Shown piece after piece: positions 7,754-16,967 of a stretch of DNA of 64,000 nt; within the stretch, counting starts at the first letter, position 1, and each line of letters begins with the position of its first letter. Below the pieces are notes generated by a model, which ran no database searches, was not told the DNA's origin, and worked only from the letters and a program-made list of their open reading frames with translations. Location of the stretch: contig JBAZTH010000002.1 in NCBI GenBank assembly GCA_041661965.1, forward strand, positions 248,001-312,000, read 5' to 3'. The translations under genes were made by a program, and so were the position numbers. Origin of the DNA: Candidatus Margulisiibacteriota bacterium. Its GTDB lineage: Bacteria > Margulisbacteria > WOR-1 > O2-12-FULL-45-9 > XYB2-FULL-48-7.

Positions 7754-9139
7754 ATGAATTTTCGAGTTACCCGCATCGATGTCAGAGGCGGCCAACCGCT
7801 GCACGGTCTGCGCCCAGGCAATAATGAAAGAACCGCTCTCTCCAAGCTTCAAGCCAAGGCCCCAAAAGTCGTTTATTCCATCGAGATCGACGGGGTTAGG
7901 GGACTTGCCGTCGGCCGGCTTGACGATCTGCCGTCAGAATTGATCGGCCACACCTTAATTCCCAACGCTTTTGAAGCTGGTCACGTTCGCCGAAGCGATT
8001 TGGCGGTCGCCGAACAAATCATTGCCGCTCATCCCGAGATATTGGCCCGCTTCCAGCCGACCGCGGCTAGTCCGATCGATTGGGCGCATCTTCCTTTTTC
8101 TCTCAACGCCAGCAAAGCGATGTTCTTCGCCACCATCAATAAGGGGGCCGATTGGTCGACTGCGGTTTCTAACCCCGCGGAACATCTCTTTCCTTTTGGC
8201 CCATTCCCAACCGAGCCGGCGGCAGTCGCCCTTCATTACGGCCCGTCCGCTTTCGAAGGACTGAAAGCTTACCGCGACCAAAACGGCAACCTCGTCGGTT
8301 TCCGCTGGGAAGAGAACGCCAAGCGACTGGGACGAAGCGCCCAACGGCTGGCAATGACCCCAGCTTCAGTTGAATTCTATCTAAAAGCCATCTCTGAAAC
8401 CGTTCGGGCCAATGAGGAACTGGTCCCGCCTCCCGGTCTCAAAGCCGCCCTTTATATCCGGCCGCTCCATTTTGGCAGCGGAGCCGGACTAGGGGTCCAA
8501 CCGGCGCCGCAAGAATCGTTAATGGTTTTTGTCAGTCCGGTCGGCCCGTATTTCAAAGCCGGGTTTAAACCCATTGATCTGCTGGTCGAAGAAAAGCTCC
8601 ACCGCGCCGGCGATGGCGGGACCGGGAACGTTAAAGCCAGCGGCAATTACGTCACCGGGATGATCGCTTCGGTCATGGCCAAGGACGCGGGGTTCGCCGA
8701 AATCCTTTGGCTGGACGCCAAACAAAACCTTTTTGTCGAAGAAGTCGGCGCGGCCAATGCCTTCTTTGTCATCGGCGACACCCTTTACACTCCGGAATTA
8801 AGCGGGACCATCTTACCGGGAATTACCCGCGATAGTACGATCCAATTGGCCAGGGCAATGGGGATAAAAGTCGAAGAAACGAAAGTTCCGATCGCCATGG
8901 CGCTTAATGCCAAGGAAGCTTTCTGCACCGGAACAGCGGCCGTCCTTTCACCGGTCGGCTCGATTACTTACCAGGGTAAAAAAGCAACCTTTAATAATGG
9001 CGAACCGGGTCCGATCACTCAAAAGCTCTACGCGGCCCTAACCGCGATCCAGGAAGACCGGTTTAATGACCAAGCTTTGCTGGGAATCGACCCGATCCAG
9101 CTGGCCAGGTTCCGGCAAGAGTGGATCTATCGAATATAA
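7754..9139 (+). CDS. ilvE: Branched-chain amino-acid aminotransferase with N-terminal extension
   Basis: 461 residues. Residues from about 107 (IDWAHLPFSLNASKAMF) to the end match type II branched-chain aminotransferases, fold-type IV PLP enzymes that interconvert Leu, Ile and Val with their 2-oxo acids. The PLP-binding lysine is K294 in GTGNVKASGNY; FEGLKAYR and VEEVGAAN are family signatures. The first ~105 residues (MNFRVTRIDVRGGQPLHGLR...) are an extension I do not recognise; it is in frame, has normal codon use, and the ATG carries a strong GGAGG site, so it is probably real. The gene stands alone between the kinase gene and ileS. Confidence 0.88.
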   Translation: MNFRVTRIDVRGGQPLHGLRPGNNERTALSKLQAKAPKVVYSIEIDGVRGLAVGRLDDLPSELIGHTLIPNAFEAGHVRRSDLAVAEQIIAAHPEILARFQPTAASPIDWAHLPFSLNASKAMFFATINKGADWSTAVSNPAEHLFPFGPFPTEPAAVALHYGPSAFEGLKAYRDQNGNLVGFRWEENAKRLGRSAQRLAMTPASVEFYLKAISETVRANEELVPPPGLKAALYIRPLHFGSGAGLGVQPAPQESLMVFVSPVGPYFKAGFKPIDLLVEEKLHRAGDGGTGNVKASGNYVTGMIASVMAKDAGFAEILWLDAKQNLFVEEVGAANAFFVIGDTLYTPELSGTILPGITRDSTIQLARAMGIKVEETKVPIAMALNAKEAFCTGTAAVLSPVGSITYQGKKATFNNGEPGPITQKLYAALTAIQEDRFNDQALLGIDPIQLARFRQEWIYRI

Positions 9140-9154
9140 ATGATATATCTCAAT

Positions 9155-9183
9155 TTGTCTTCTCCGACTGAAAATGATAAAAT
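9155..9183 (+). promoter_or_regulatory. Promoter of ileS predicting a leaderless mRNA
   Basis: TTGTCT (9155-9160), a 17-base spacer and TAAAAT (9178-9183). Only six bases (TTACAC) separate the -10 box from the ATG, and there is no Shine-Dalgarno sequence, so transcription should begin at or beside the start codon. Confidence 0.6.
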
Positions 9184-9189
9184 TTACAC

Positions 9190-11949
9190 ATGGAGTACAA
9201 AAAGACCTTAAACCTGCCGCAAACTGAATTTCCGATCCGGGCTAATCTTGCGAAAGTCGAGGAAGAACTGCTGACTTACTGGAATGGGCAAAACATTTAC
9301 GCTCAAATCCAGGACAAAAACGCCAAAAACAAGCCATTCATTTTACATGATGGCCCCCCTTATCCCAACGGTGACATCCACCTTGGTCACGCGCTAAACA
9401 AGATCCTCAAGGATATTGTGGTGAAATTCAAATCGATGCAGGGTTTTCACTCTCCCTATATCCCCGGCTGGGATTGCCATGGCTTACCGATCGAAACCCA
9501 ATTGATCAAAGAGATCGGGGAAAAACGGAAAGAGATGTCGATCACCGAGTTTCGCGAGAAATGCCGCGACTACGCCTTGAAATACGTTAATCTCCAGCGG
9601 GAAGAATTCAAAAAACTCGGTGTTTTTGGCGATTGGAATAATCCTTACCTGACCATCAACCACTCTTACGAGGAAAAAATCGCCGAACTATTCGGCGTTC
9701 TGGCGGAAAAAGGGTACGTTTACCGCGGCCTAAAGCCGATCCACTGGTGTCCAAAAGATACAACCGCCCTTGCCGAAGCCGAACTTGAGTATGAGGACGA
9801 CCGTTCGCCTTCAATTTTCGTTAAATTCGCGGTCGTTGATAACAAATCGATCGTGCTAAACGGCAAATCGCCGCTCGCGAAATTGACCGGCGCGGTCAAT
9901 TTCGTCATCTGGACCACCACCCCCTGGACCCTGCCGGCTAACGTCGCCATCTGCGCCCACCCGGAATTGGAATATGTTTTCGTTAATGTCGGTGGCGCAG
10001 AGGAGAAGGTTTATGTCGTAGCAGAAGGGTTACTGGCCTCATTCCTGGAGAAGCTGGAAATCAAAGAACACAAAATCATTGAACGGACGCACGGCCGGAA
10101 CCTGGAAGGGATCCTCTGCCGGCATCCCTTCCTCGACCGCCAGGTCCCGGTGGTTCTGGGCGAACTAGTCACCCTGGAGCAAGGGACCGGGTTGGTCCAC
10201 ATCGCCCCCGGCCACGGCGCCGAAGATTATCAAGTCGGTTTGAAATACAAACTCCCGGTCGTCATGCCGGTCGACCCGCACGGCAAGTTCGATAATTCCG
10301 TCCCAGACTGGCTGGCCGGCAAATCTTATGATGAAGCCAACAAGATCATCGGCGAGAAAATGAAGGCCGACGGCACCCTCTTGAAACTGGAATTTATCAA
10401 GCACTCCTATCCGCACTGCTGGCGCTGTAAGAGCCCGGTTATTTTTAGGGCGACCGAACAATGGTTTATCTCGATCGATCATCGCGAATTAAGGCAAGAG
10501 GCGTTAAAGGCGATAGGTCAAACCAAGTGGTTCCCCGACTGGGGAGAGAATCGGATCCGGGGAATGGTCGAAGGACGCCCCGACTGGTGTATTTCCCGCC
10601 AGAGAGCCTGGGGGGTCCCAATCCCCGCTTTCTATTGCCAAAAATGCGGGCGGCCGCAAATGACCGGTCTCTTTAACAAGGCGATCCGCGAACTCTTCCG
10701 CAACGAAGGGACCAATGGCTGGTTCTCCAAAGAAGCCAAAGATATTCTCCCGGCCGGGACCAAATGCCCGGCTTGTGAGGGCGCCGAATTCACCAAAGAA
10801 ACCGATATCCTTGACGTCTGGTTCGAGTCCGGCTCGTCGCACGCGGCAGTCCTGGAAACGGTTCCCGGCCTTAGCTGGCCGGCCGATCTTTACCTGGAAG
10901 GATCGGACCAGCATCGCGGCTGGTTCCAATCTTCCCTCCTGCTTGGCGTCGGCTATAAAGGACGGGCCCCCTTCAACGCCGTCCTGACCCACGGTTTTAC
11001 GATCGACGACAAAGGGAAGAAAATGAGCAAGTCGCAAGGAAACGTTATTGACCCGCAAGATGTCAGCAAACGCTACGGCGTCGACGTCCTGCGGCTCTGG
11101 GTCGCCTCAACCGACTTTCGTAACGACATGGCCGCCTCCGAGAAGATCCTAAAACAAGTTCAGGATGCCTATCTTAAGATCCGCAACACTTGCCGCTTCC
11201 TGATAAGCAATTTAGCCGATTTTGATCCGACTGCTCCGGTCGAATTGCTGGAGATCGATCGCTGGGCTTTATTGAAACTTAACCGGCTGGCAGAAAAAGC
11301 AACCAAAGCTTACGAAGAATACGAATTCCATCTGGTCTACCACTCGCTCTACGACTTTTGCGTCAACGACCTTTCCGCCTTTTACCTGGATCTTTCCAAA
11401 GACCGGCTCTATTGCGAAGAAAAAAATTCGCGCGAGCGGCGCTCGGCCCAGTTCGCCATGAACCAGATCCTGGCCACGCTGGTTAAACTGATGGCGCCGA
11501 TTCTCTCTTTTACTGCGGAAAATATCAACCAGTTTATTAATATCAAAGGACACAGCATCTTTCTGTCGGCTATGCCAGAGGTCGATAAGCAATATCTGGA
11601 CGAAAAGCTGGAAAACAAATGGGCCATTATCCTAGCCGCCAGGGAAAAGGCCTACCGCCAGATCGAAGCGGTCAGGAACGCCAAAGAGATCGGCGCCTCG
11701 GTCGACGCCCAAGTCGAATATTTCGCCAAGGGGAATGAGCTGGCCGCTCTGCAGTCGGTCGCCGACTTGTTGCCAATGGTCTTTATCGCTTCAAAGGTCA
11801 GCCTGACCGAAGGGGAAGGGGAACCGAAGGTCAGCCACGCGCCGGGAGAAAAATGCGCACGCTGCTGGAACTGGCGCGAAAGCGTGGGAAAGAACGACGC
11901 TCATCCGACTATCTGCGACCGCTGCGCCGGAGTCGTCAGCGCACTTTAG
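9190..11949 (+). CDS. ileS: Isoleucyl-tRNA synthetase
   Basis: 919 residues, normal for bacterial IleRS. The class I signatures are present: PPYPNGDIHLGHALNK near residues 56-71 (HIGH motif as HLGH) and KKMSKSQGN (KMSKS), with the WTTTPWTLPAN editing-domain motif between them. The C-terminal zinc-binding segment is seen as CARCWNWRE followed by CDRC. It charges tRNA-Ile and edits misactivated valine in the cytoplasm. No SD sequence precedes the ATG. ahcY follows after 53 bases with its own -10 box. Confidence 0.97.
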   Translation: MEYKKTLNLPQTEFPIRANLAKVEEELLTYWNGQNIYAQIQDKNAKNKPFILHDGPPYPNGDIHLGHALNKILKDIVVKFKSMQGFHSPYIPGWDCHGLPIETQLIKEIGEKRKEMSITEFREKCRDYALKYVNLQREEFKKLGVFGDWNNPYLTINHSYEEKIAELFGVLAEKGYVYRGLKPIHWCPKDTTALAEAELEYEDDRSPSIFVKFAVVDNKSIVLNGKSPLAKLTGAVNFVIWTTTPWTLPANVAICAHPELEYVFVNVGGAEEKVYVVAEGLLASFLEKLEIKEHKIIERTHGRNLEGILCRHPFLDRQVPVVLGELVTLEQGTGLVHIAPGHGAEDYQVGLKYKLPVVMPVDPHGKFDNSVPDWLAGKSYDEANKIIGEKMKADGTLLKLEFIKHSYPHCWRCKSPVIFRATEQWFISIDHRELRQEALKAIGQTKWFPDWGENRIRGMVEGRPDWCISRQRAWGVPIPAFYCQKCGRPQMTGLFNKAIRELFRNEGTNGWFSKEAKDILPAGTKCPACEGAEFTKETDILDVWFESGSSHAAVLETVPGLSWPADLYLEGSDQHRGWFQSSLLLGVGYKGRAPFNAVLTHGFTIDDKGKKMSKSQGNVIDPQDVSKRYGVDVLRLWVASTDFRNDMAASEKILKQVQDAYLKIRNTCRFLISNLADFDPTAPVELLEIDRWALLKLNRLAEKATKAYEEYEFHLVYHSLYDFCVNDLSAFYLDLSKDRLYCEEKNSRERRSAQFAMNQILATLVKLMAPILSFTAENINQFINIKGHSIFLSAMPEVDKQYLDEKLENKWAIILAAREKAYRQIEAVRNAKEIGASVDAQVEYFAKGNELAALQSVADLLPMVFIASKVSLTEGEGEPKVSHAPGEKCARCWNWRESVGKNDAHPTICDRCAGVVSAL

Positions 11950-11962
11950 CCTCTTTTCATGT

Positions 11963-11968
11963 TATAAT
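11963..11968 (+). promoter_or_regulatory. Probable -10 box of the ahcY operon
   Basis: A perfect TATAAT lies 34 bases before the ahcY ATG. No good -35 hexamer is seen at 16-18 bases upstream, so the call rests on the -10 box and its place just after the ileS stop. Confidence 0.4.
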
Positions 11969-12002
11969 ATTGTCGTTTTCAATCATAAAGGGAGGACTTT
12001 TG

Positions 12003-13271
12003 ATGACAAAAAAGAAATGCGACGTTAAAGATCTGAACCTGGCGAAAAAAGGGAAGCTCCGGATCGAGTGGGCGGAGCGGGATATGCCGGTCCTCTCCCA
12101 GGTCAAAGAGAAATTCCAAAAGAGCCGGATCCTTAAAGGGAAAAAGATGAGCGCCTGCCTCCATGTCACCGCCGAAACCGCCAATCTGGTCCGGGCCTTA
12201 AAAGCCGGCGGCGCCGATATCGTCCTTTGCGCCAGCAATCCCCTCTCCACCCAGGACGACGTCGCCGCCTCGCTGGTCGTCGATTACGGCATCCCCGTTT
12301 ACGCCATCAAGGGAGAAGACAACGCCACTTACTTCAAGCATTTAACCGCCGCGATCGAACATAAACCGGTCATCACCATGGATGACGGTTGCGATCTGGT
12401 CACCGCTATTTCCACCAAATACCCGGCGATCGCGGACGGGATCATCGGCAGCATGGAAGAGACCACGACCGGCGTGATCCGCCTCAAAGCGATGGAGCGG
12501 GACGGAGCGCTTAAGTTCCCGGTCATCGCCGTGAACGACGCCCAGACAAAAAACCTCTTTGACAACCGCTACGGGACCGGGCAAAGCACCGTCGACGGGA
12601 TCATTCGGGCGACCGACTTCCTCCTGGCCGGTAAAACGGTCGTCACCGTCGGCTACGGCTGGTGCGGCAAAGGGTTTGCGATGCGCTGTAAAGGGATGGG
12701 GGCCAATGTTATCGTCACCGAAGTCAACCCGATCAAAGCGATCGAAGCGGCAATGGACGGCTTCCAGGTCATGCCCATGGCGGAAGCGGCCGCAATCGGC
12801 GACCTCTTCTGCACTCTGACCGGCAATATGCACGTTATTCGCCCGGAACATTTCAAGAAGATGAAGAACGGGGCGATCGTCTGTAATTCCGGCCACTTCG
12901 ACATTGAGCTGGACCTGATAGGCCTAAAGAAACTGGCCAAGAAGGAAAAAAAGAACGTCCGCAATTTCGTCGATGAATATATCCTGCCGAACGGCCACAG
13001 CGTTTTCGTCCTGGCCGAGGGGCGGCTGGTCAATCTCGGCGCCGCCGAAGGGCATCCCGCCTCCGTCATGGACATGAGCTTCTCAACCCAGGCCTTAGCG
13101 ACCGAGTTCGCCATCAAAAACGCCGGCGAGCTGGAAAATAAGGTTTATAACGTTCCCCAGGAGATCGAAAACTGGGTCGCGACCTTAAAGTTAAAGTCGA
13201 TGGGAATCGGGATCGACAAACTGACCCCGGATCAGGTAAAATATCTTGCCAGTTGGCAAGAGGGGACCTAG
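12003..13271 (+). CDS. ahcY: Adenosylhomocysteinase
   Basis: 422 residues. It hydrolyses S-adenosylhomocysteine to adenosine and homocysteine, relieving product inhibition of the many methyltransferases and feeding the methionine cycle. Seen: EETTTG with an adjacent lysine-rich substrate segment, NDAQTKNLFDNRYGTGQS, and an NAD-binding Rossmann motif VTVGYGWCGKGFA. The C-terminus ends LTPDQVKYLASWQEGT, close to the family pattern. The ATG with GGGAGGA eight bases upstream is chosen; an upstream in-frame extension overlaps ileS and lacks homology. It leads the group ahcY-DUF5665-lspA-lgt-rluD. Confidence 0.95.
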   Translation: MTKKKCDVKDLNLAKKGKLRIEWAERDMPVLSQVKEKFQKSRILKGKKMSACLHVTAETANLVRALKAGGADIVLCASNPLSTQDDVAASLVVDYGIPVYAIKGEDNATYFKHLTAAIEHKPVITMDDGCDLVTAISTKYPAIADGIIGSMEETTTGVIRLKAMERDGALKFPVIAVNDAQTKNLFDNRYGTGQSTVDGIIRATDFLLAGKTVVTVGYGWCGKGFAMRCKGMGANVIVTEVNPIKAIEAAMDGFQVMPMAEAAAIGDLFCTLTGNMHVIRPEHFKKMKNGAIVCNSGHFDIELDLIGLKKLAKKEKKNVRNFVDEYILPNGHSVFVLAEGRLVNLGAAEGHPASVMDMSFSTQALATEFAIKNAGELENKVYNVPQEIENWVATLKLKSMGIGIDKLTPDQVKYLASWQEGT

Positions 13272-13540
13272 TGCAAGACGAAAAGCTCTTTGAAGCGATC
13301 GAAAATATCAGGCGCGACAAGCACGATCCCTGGCGGTACATCCTGTTCACTTTTATGAACGGGATCGCCCAAGGGGTCGGCTTCGCCCTTGGTACCACGA
13401 TCGTTTTAGGCCTCGCAATCTATATGTTAACGATCGTTGTGGCCCAGCTGGTTAACTTCCCGGTCATCGGCCACTATTTTCAGGAAATTGGCGCTTTGAT
13501 CGACGCTTACACTAAACAACCCCCGGCCCGCGTACGCTAA
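13271..13540 (+). CDS. Small membrane protein, DUF5665-like
   Basis: 89 residues. An acidic/basic N-terminus (QDEKLFEAIENIRRDKHDPWRYIL) precedes one or two hydrophobic helices (FMNGIAQGVGFALGTTIVLGLAIYMLTIVVAQLV) and an ending like NFPVIGHYFQEIG. This matches the DUF5665 pattern; function unknown. The GTG start overlaps the ahcY stop by one base and has GAGGGG six bases upstream, better than the in-frame TTG at 13253. Its place before lspA and lgt hints at envelope biology but proves nothing. Confidence 0.7.
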   Translation: MQDEKLFEAIENIRRDKHDPWRYILFTFMNGIAQGVGFALGTTIVLGLAIYMLTIVVAQLVNFPVIGHYFQEIGALIDAYTKQPPARVR

Positions 13541-13542
13541 AT

Positions 13543-13980
13543 ATGTCTTTCTACTTATTGACCCTGACGATTATTATCGCCGACCAGGCGCTAAAACAGC
13601 TGGTCAACTCGACCATGTCGGTCGGCCAGGTCCTCCCCCTCCTCGGCCGCTTTCTAAGCCTGACCTATGTCCGAAACACCGGCGCCGCCTTCTCTATCCT
13701 GACCGGCAGTTCGCCGCTGTTAATCATCATCAGCCTGTTCGCCGCCGGTCTGATGGTCTATTTCCAGCAGCGCCTGACCGCTCGCGACTGGACGCTCAAA
13801 CTCGGGCTCGCCCTGCTGCTCGGGGGAACGCTCGGCAATCTGTTTGATCGACTGGTTCGCCATTACGTCATCGATTATATTGATTTTAAAGTCTGGCCGG
13901 TCTTTAACCTGGCCGACATCATGATCGACCTGGGGGTCGGACTGATCATCCTGGTCTTGTTCAAAAAAAAGGGGGATTAG
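13543..13980 (+). CDS. lspA: Lipoprotein signal peptidase (signal peptidase II)
   Basis: 145 residues with four transmembrane helices. LspA cuts the signal peptide from diacylglyceryl-modified prolipoproteins in the inner membrane. The conserved motifs are visible: VRNTGAAFS (43-51), GNLFDRLVRHYVIDYIDF with catalytic Asp111, and FNLADIMID with catalytic Asp125. It starts two bases after the DUF5665 gene and ends two bases before lgt. The start site has no clear SD, consistent with coupling to the gene before it. Confidence 0.94.
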   Translation: MSFYLLTLTIIIADQALKQLVNSTMSVGQVLPLLGRFLSLTYVRNTGAAFSILTGSSPLLIIISLFAAGLMVYFQQRLTARDWTLKLGLALLLGGTLGNLFDRLVRHYVIDYIDFKVWPVFNLADIMIDLGVGLIILVLFKKKGD

Positions 13981-13982
13981 AA

Positions 13983-14738
13983 ATGCATCCAATATTATTA
14001 ATGCTTGGCCCGATCTCGCTTTTTTCTTACGGCTTGATGGTCGCCCTCGGCTTCCTGACCGGGATCGGTTTCGCCCTTTATTTCGCCCGCCAGGAAGGGA
14101 TCAAGACCGAATCGATCATCGATCTCGCGCTGTACGTTATTGTTTCGTCGGTCGTCGGCGCCCGCTTCTTTTACGTTGCCGGCCAATGGAATTTTTACCG
14201 GGGGAACCTGCTGGAGATCTTCATGATCTGGCGCGGCGGGCTGGTCTTCCTCGGCGGCTTGATCTTCGGCCTGGGCGCGCTCGTCTATTTTGCCGGCGAA
14301 AAAAAGATCGCTCTGCGCCGTTTGCTTGACGTAGTGACCCCGGGCGCCATGCTTGGTTACGCCATCGGCCGGCTCGGCTGTTTTCTCAACGGCTGCTGTT
14401 TTGGCTTGCCGACAAAATTGCCGTGGGGCCTGGTTTTCCCAAGCGATTGCCTGGCCGGGTCATATTTTCCCGACCAGCACCTTCATCCCACTCAACTGTA
14501 TTCCGTCTTGCTGGTCTTGCTCGCCTTTGGTTTTCTGCTCTGGCTCTACCCCAGGAAAAAATTCGACGGCCAGATTTTCTTTTGGGGACTGATCCTTTAT
14601 TCTCTTTACCGCTTCGCCATAGAATTTCTGCGCTATAGCCCGATCCACTGGCTAAGCCTGACCCCTTCGCAATGGATCGTAATCGCGATCTTCATGATCG
14701 GCGTCGGCGGCTTGTTAAAAAAATGGCCGGCGAAATAA
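13983..14738 (+). CDS. lgt: Prolipoprotein diacylglyceryl transferase
   Basis: 251 residues, polytopic. Lgt moves diacylglycerol from phosphatidylglycerol to the lipobox cysteine, the step before LspA acts; the two genes being adjacent makes a functional pair. Seen: HPILLMLGPISLFSYGLMVALGF at the N-terminus, ARFFYV, the signature GRLGCFLNGCCFG and HPTQLYS. The order here (lspA then lgt) matches the substrate system used by the solute-binding lipoprotein encoded at 38.5 kb. Its 3' end overlaps the start of rluD by 16 bases. Confidence 0.95.
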   Translation: MHPILLMLGPISLFSYGLMVALGFLTGIGFALYFARQEGIKTESIIDLALYVIVSSVVGARFFYVAGQWNFYRGNLLEIFMIWRGGLVFLGGLIFGLGALVYFAGEKKIALRRLLDVVTPGAMLGYAIGRLGCFLNGCCFGLPTKLPWGLVFPSDCLAGSYFPDQHLHPTQLYSVLLVLLAFGFLLWLYPRKKFDGQIFFWGLILYSLYRFAIEFLRYSPIHWLSLTPSQWIVIAIFMIGVGGLLKKWPAK

Positions 14739-15649
14739 TCGTCCCGGCCAGCGCTGAAAAAGAGCGGCTCGACCAATTCCTGGCGGGGCATGGAGAGCTG
14801 GAACTCTCCCGTTCCCAGCTTAAAGATTTGATCGACCAGGGTTTGGTCAGCCTAAACGGCGCGCCGACCAAAGCCAGCTATAAGCTTAGACCCGGCGACC
14901 GGATCACGGTCGAAGTCCCGCCGCCTAAAGAACTGACGACCGGCCCCGAAGCGATACCGCTCGACATTATTTTTGAAGACCAGGACCTGGTCGTGGTCAA
15001 TAAACCGAAAAACCTGGTTGTCCATCCCGCCCCCGGCAACTACAGCGGAACTTTGGTCAATGCGCTACTTCATCACTGCGGTCAGCTTGCCTCCTTAGGC
15101 GCCCCTTTGCGGCCGGGGATCGTCCACCGGCTCGACAAAGACACCTCCGGCGTGATCGTCGTCGCCAAAACCGACCTTGCCTATCGCTCGCTGATCAAGC
15201 AAATTAAAGACCGGACGGTCGAAAAGAGTTATCTCGCCCTGGTCCACGGTGTTCCGGCGGCCAAAAAAGGGGTCATCGAGGCCAATATCGGCCGCCATCC
15301 GGTCAACCGGCAAAAAATGACCGTTCTCGACCCGACCGGCAGCGCCCGCTCGCGGGAAGCGATCAGCCATTACCGGGTAATCAAAGAGTTGGGGGAGTAC
15401 GCGTTGCTCGAAGTGAAGATCAAGACCGGACGGACCCACCAGATCAGGGTCCACTTAAGCCACCTTGGGCACCCCATTGTCGGCGATCAGGTTTACGGGC
15501 GAAAAAGAGAAGAGCTCGGGGCCAAAGGCCAATTACTACACGCTTATAAATTGAAGTTTGACCATCCGCGAACCGGGGCCAGAGTGGAGTTTGAAGCGCC
15601 AATGCCGGCCGAGATGGCCGCGATTATAGAATCGAACCAGCTCCCCTAG
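14723..15649 (+). CDS. rluD: RluA/RluD-family 23S rRNA pseudouridine synthase
   Basis: 308 residues. An N-terminal S4 RNA-binding domain (about 12-75, LDQFLAGHGELELSRSQLK) precedes the catalytic domain with PGIVHRLDKDTSGVIVVAK; Asp138 is the expected nucleophile. QIRVHLSHLGHPIVGDQVYG near the end is also conserved. It isomerises uridines in 23S rRNA; RluD versus another RluA subfamily cannot be fixed from sequence alone. The internal ATG is chosen because translation upstream is out of family and inside lgt. The stop interlocks with that of the convergent neighbour at CTAG. Confidence 0.9.
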   Translation: MAGEIIVPASAEKERLDQFLAGHGELELSRSQLKDLIDQGLVSLNGAPTKASYKLRPGDRITVEVPPPKELTTGPEAIPLDIIFEDQDLVVVNKPKNLVVHPAPGNYSGTLVNALLHHCGQLASLGAPLRPGIVHRLDKDTSGVIVVAKTDLAYRSLIKQIKDRTVEKSYLALVHGVPAAKKGVIEANIGRHPVNRQKMTVLDPTGSARSREAISHYRVIKELGEYALLEVKIKTGRTHQIRVHLSHLGHPIVGDQVYGRKREELGAKGQLLHAYKLKFDHPRTGARVEFEAPMPAEMAAIIESNQLP

Positions 15650-16914
15650 AACCCGTTCCCGTTGGCTTGAACAGCCGGAATATAAAGATGGATGGCAGTT
15701 CCGGCCCCTTCTTCGCTTTCGACTGTAACCCCGCCTTTATGAGCGGTCACGCCGGCATAAACCAGCGAGAGCCCTAAACCAGTATGGGCTTCTTGCGGTT
15801 TCTGGGTAAAAAACAGCTTAAAGATATCGTGGCGGGCGTTTTTATCGATCCCGCACCCGCTGTCTCTGACCGTAAAACGCAAATATTCGCCGGGCTTAAG
15901 AACATTGCGCAGATCATCGATCGTTTCCTGGGTTATGTTTTGGCGGTCGATCTCCAGGGTCACGTCCCCTCCCGCCTCAACGCCGTTCTTGTACAGTTCC
16001 GCTAAAACCTGGCTGACAACCTTAACGTCCACTTCCATCATTACCGTTGAGGACAACAACCTTTCCGTCTGTTCCGTCATCATAACTTTTTCCTTATCTT
16101 CATAGGTCAGCCCCATCATATCTTCAAACACGTCAAAGCTGGCTCCGAGGATCTGACGGAGATCATACTTATAAATCTCAATGTCCCCGGCACGCCATCG
16201 AGCCAAAACAATAAACCGATCAAGGAATTCTTTCGCTCTCTTTGTTGCTGTGCCAATTTTTTGAGCCAGCTCCTTGGTCGCCGGCTCATTGGCCAGCCTG
16301 CCGATATAAGCCGCCTGACCACCGATTGGTTGCAGCATATTCCGCAAATTTTCGCCGAACCCTCTGGCGATCACCCCCATAATCGCGTTGACCGCCGTTT
16401 GGGCCGCCATTCTTCTCACTTGAGTTATATCTTGAAGGACCGTAATGATCAGCGCGACTTCCCCGCTTTGATCGCGCAGCAACTGGTCGCTGGTATTTAC
16501 ATATACTTTTTCCCCTTTTTCGGCGAGGTACATCCGATCGATGACCTTTTCGACTGTCCCGCCGGCCAGCTTGATCTTGAACCTGGCCATCGCCGTTTCA
16601 CGTTGAGCTTCCGGCAAATGGTCGAAGATCGAGGAGCCGACCGTTTTATTTTCAGTCTTTCCCAATCTGGAGAGCCAAACGTTGTTCGCGTAAACGATCC
16701 GACCGTTCCGGTCGATGATGTGGACCATTTCCGGCAGTTTATCGAGGAGTTCGATCATGTGAGCCGGCATTAATCCGGCCAGACGGATCGTTTCGTTATT
16801 CCCTCGTTCGGTTTTCCGCGCCTGATCATGCAGAGCCCGGCTCCGCGCGAAACTGGTCGGCTTTAGCGCTTCGGGATTCCGGGGAAATGTCCGTTTGGAT
16901 AGTCTGCTGATCAT
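15646..16914 (-). CDS. PAS-domain histidine kinase-like protein lacking the phospho-acceptor His
   Basis: 422 residues, no transmembrane segment. A PAS domain (about 55-165: LPEMVHIIDRNGRIVYANNVWLSRLG) precedes a dimerisation-like helix pair and an HATPase_c domain. At the usual GGIAHDFNNLL position the sequence reads GVIARGFGENL (180-190), with Arg184 where the histidine should be. The ATP-binding side keeps an N box (LAELYKNGVEA), G1 (DSGCGID) and G2 (HTGLGLSLVYAG). It may bind ATP and act by protein contact, or phosphorylate another site. No response regulator is adjacent. Start ATG has a weak AGGT site. Confidence 0.8.
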   Translation of the reverse strand: MISRLSKRTFPRNPEALKPTSFARSRALHDQARKTERGNNETIRLAGLMPAHMIELLDKLPEMVHIIDRNGRIVYANNVWLSRLGKTENKTVGSSIFDHLPEAQRETAMARFKIKLAGGTVEKVIDRMYLAEKGEKVYVNTSDQLLRDQSGEVALIITVLQDITQVRRMAAQTAVNAIMGVIARGFGENLRNMLQPIGGQAAYIGRLANEPATKELAQKIGTATKRAKEFLDRFIVLARWRAGDIEIYKYDLRQILGASFDVFEDMMGLTYEDKEKVMMTEQTERLLSSTVMMEVDVKVVSQVLAELYKNGVEAGGDVTLEIDRQNITQETIDDLRNVLKPGEYLRFTVRDSGCGIDKNARHDIFKLFFTQKPQEAHTGLGLSLVYAGVTAHKGGVTVESEEGAGTAIHLYIPAVQANGNGF

Positions 16915-16967
16915 ATCTACCTGGTTATCGGCGTTAAAAAGAAGGAATTTCAGTCGGCGGACAAAAA

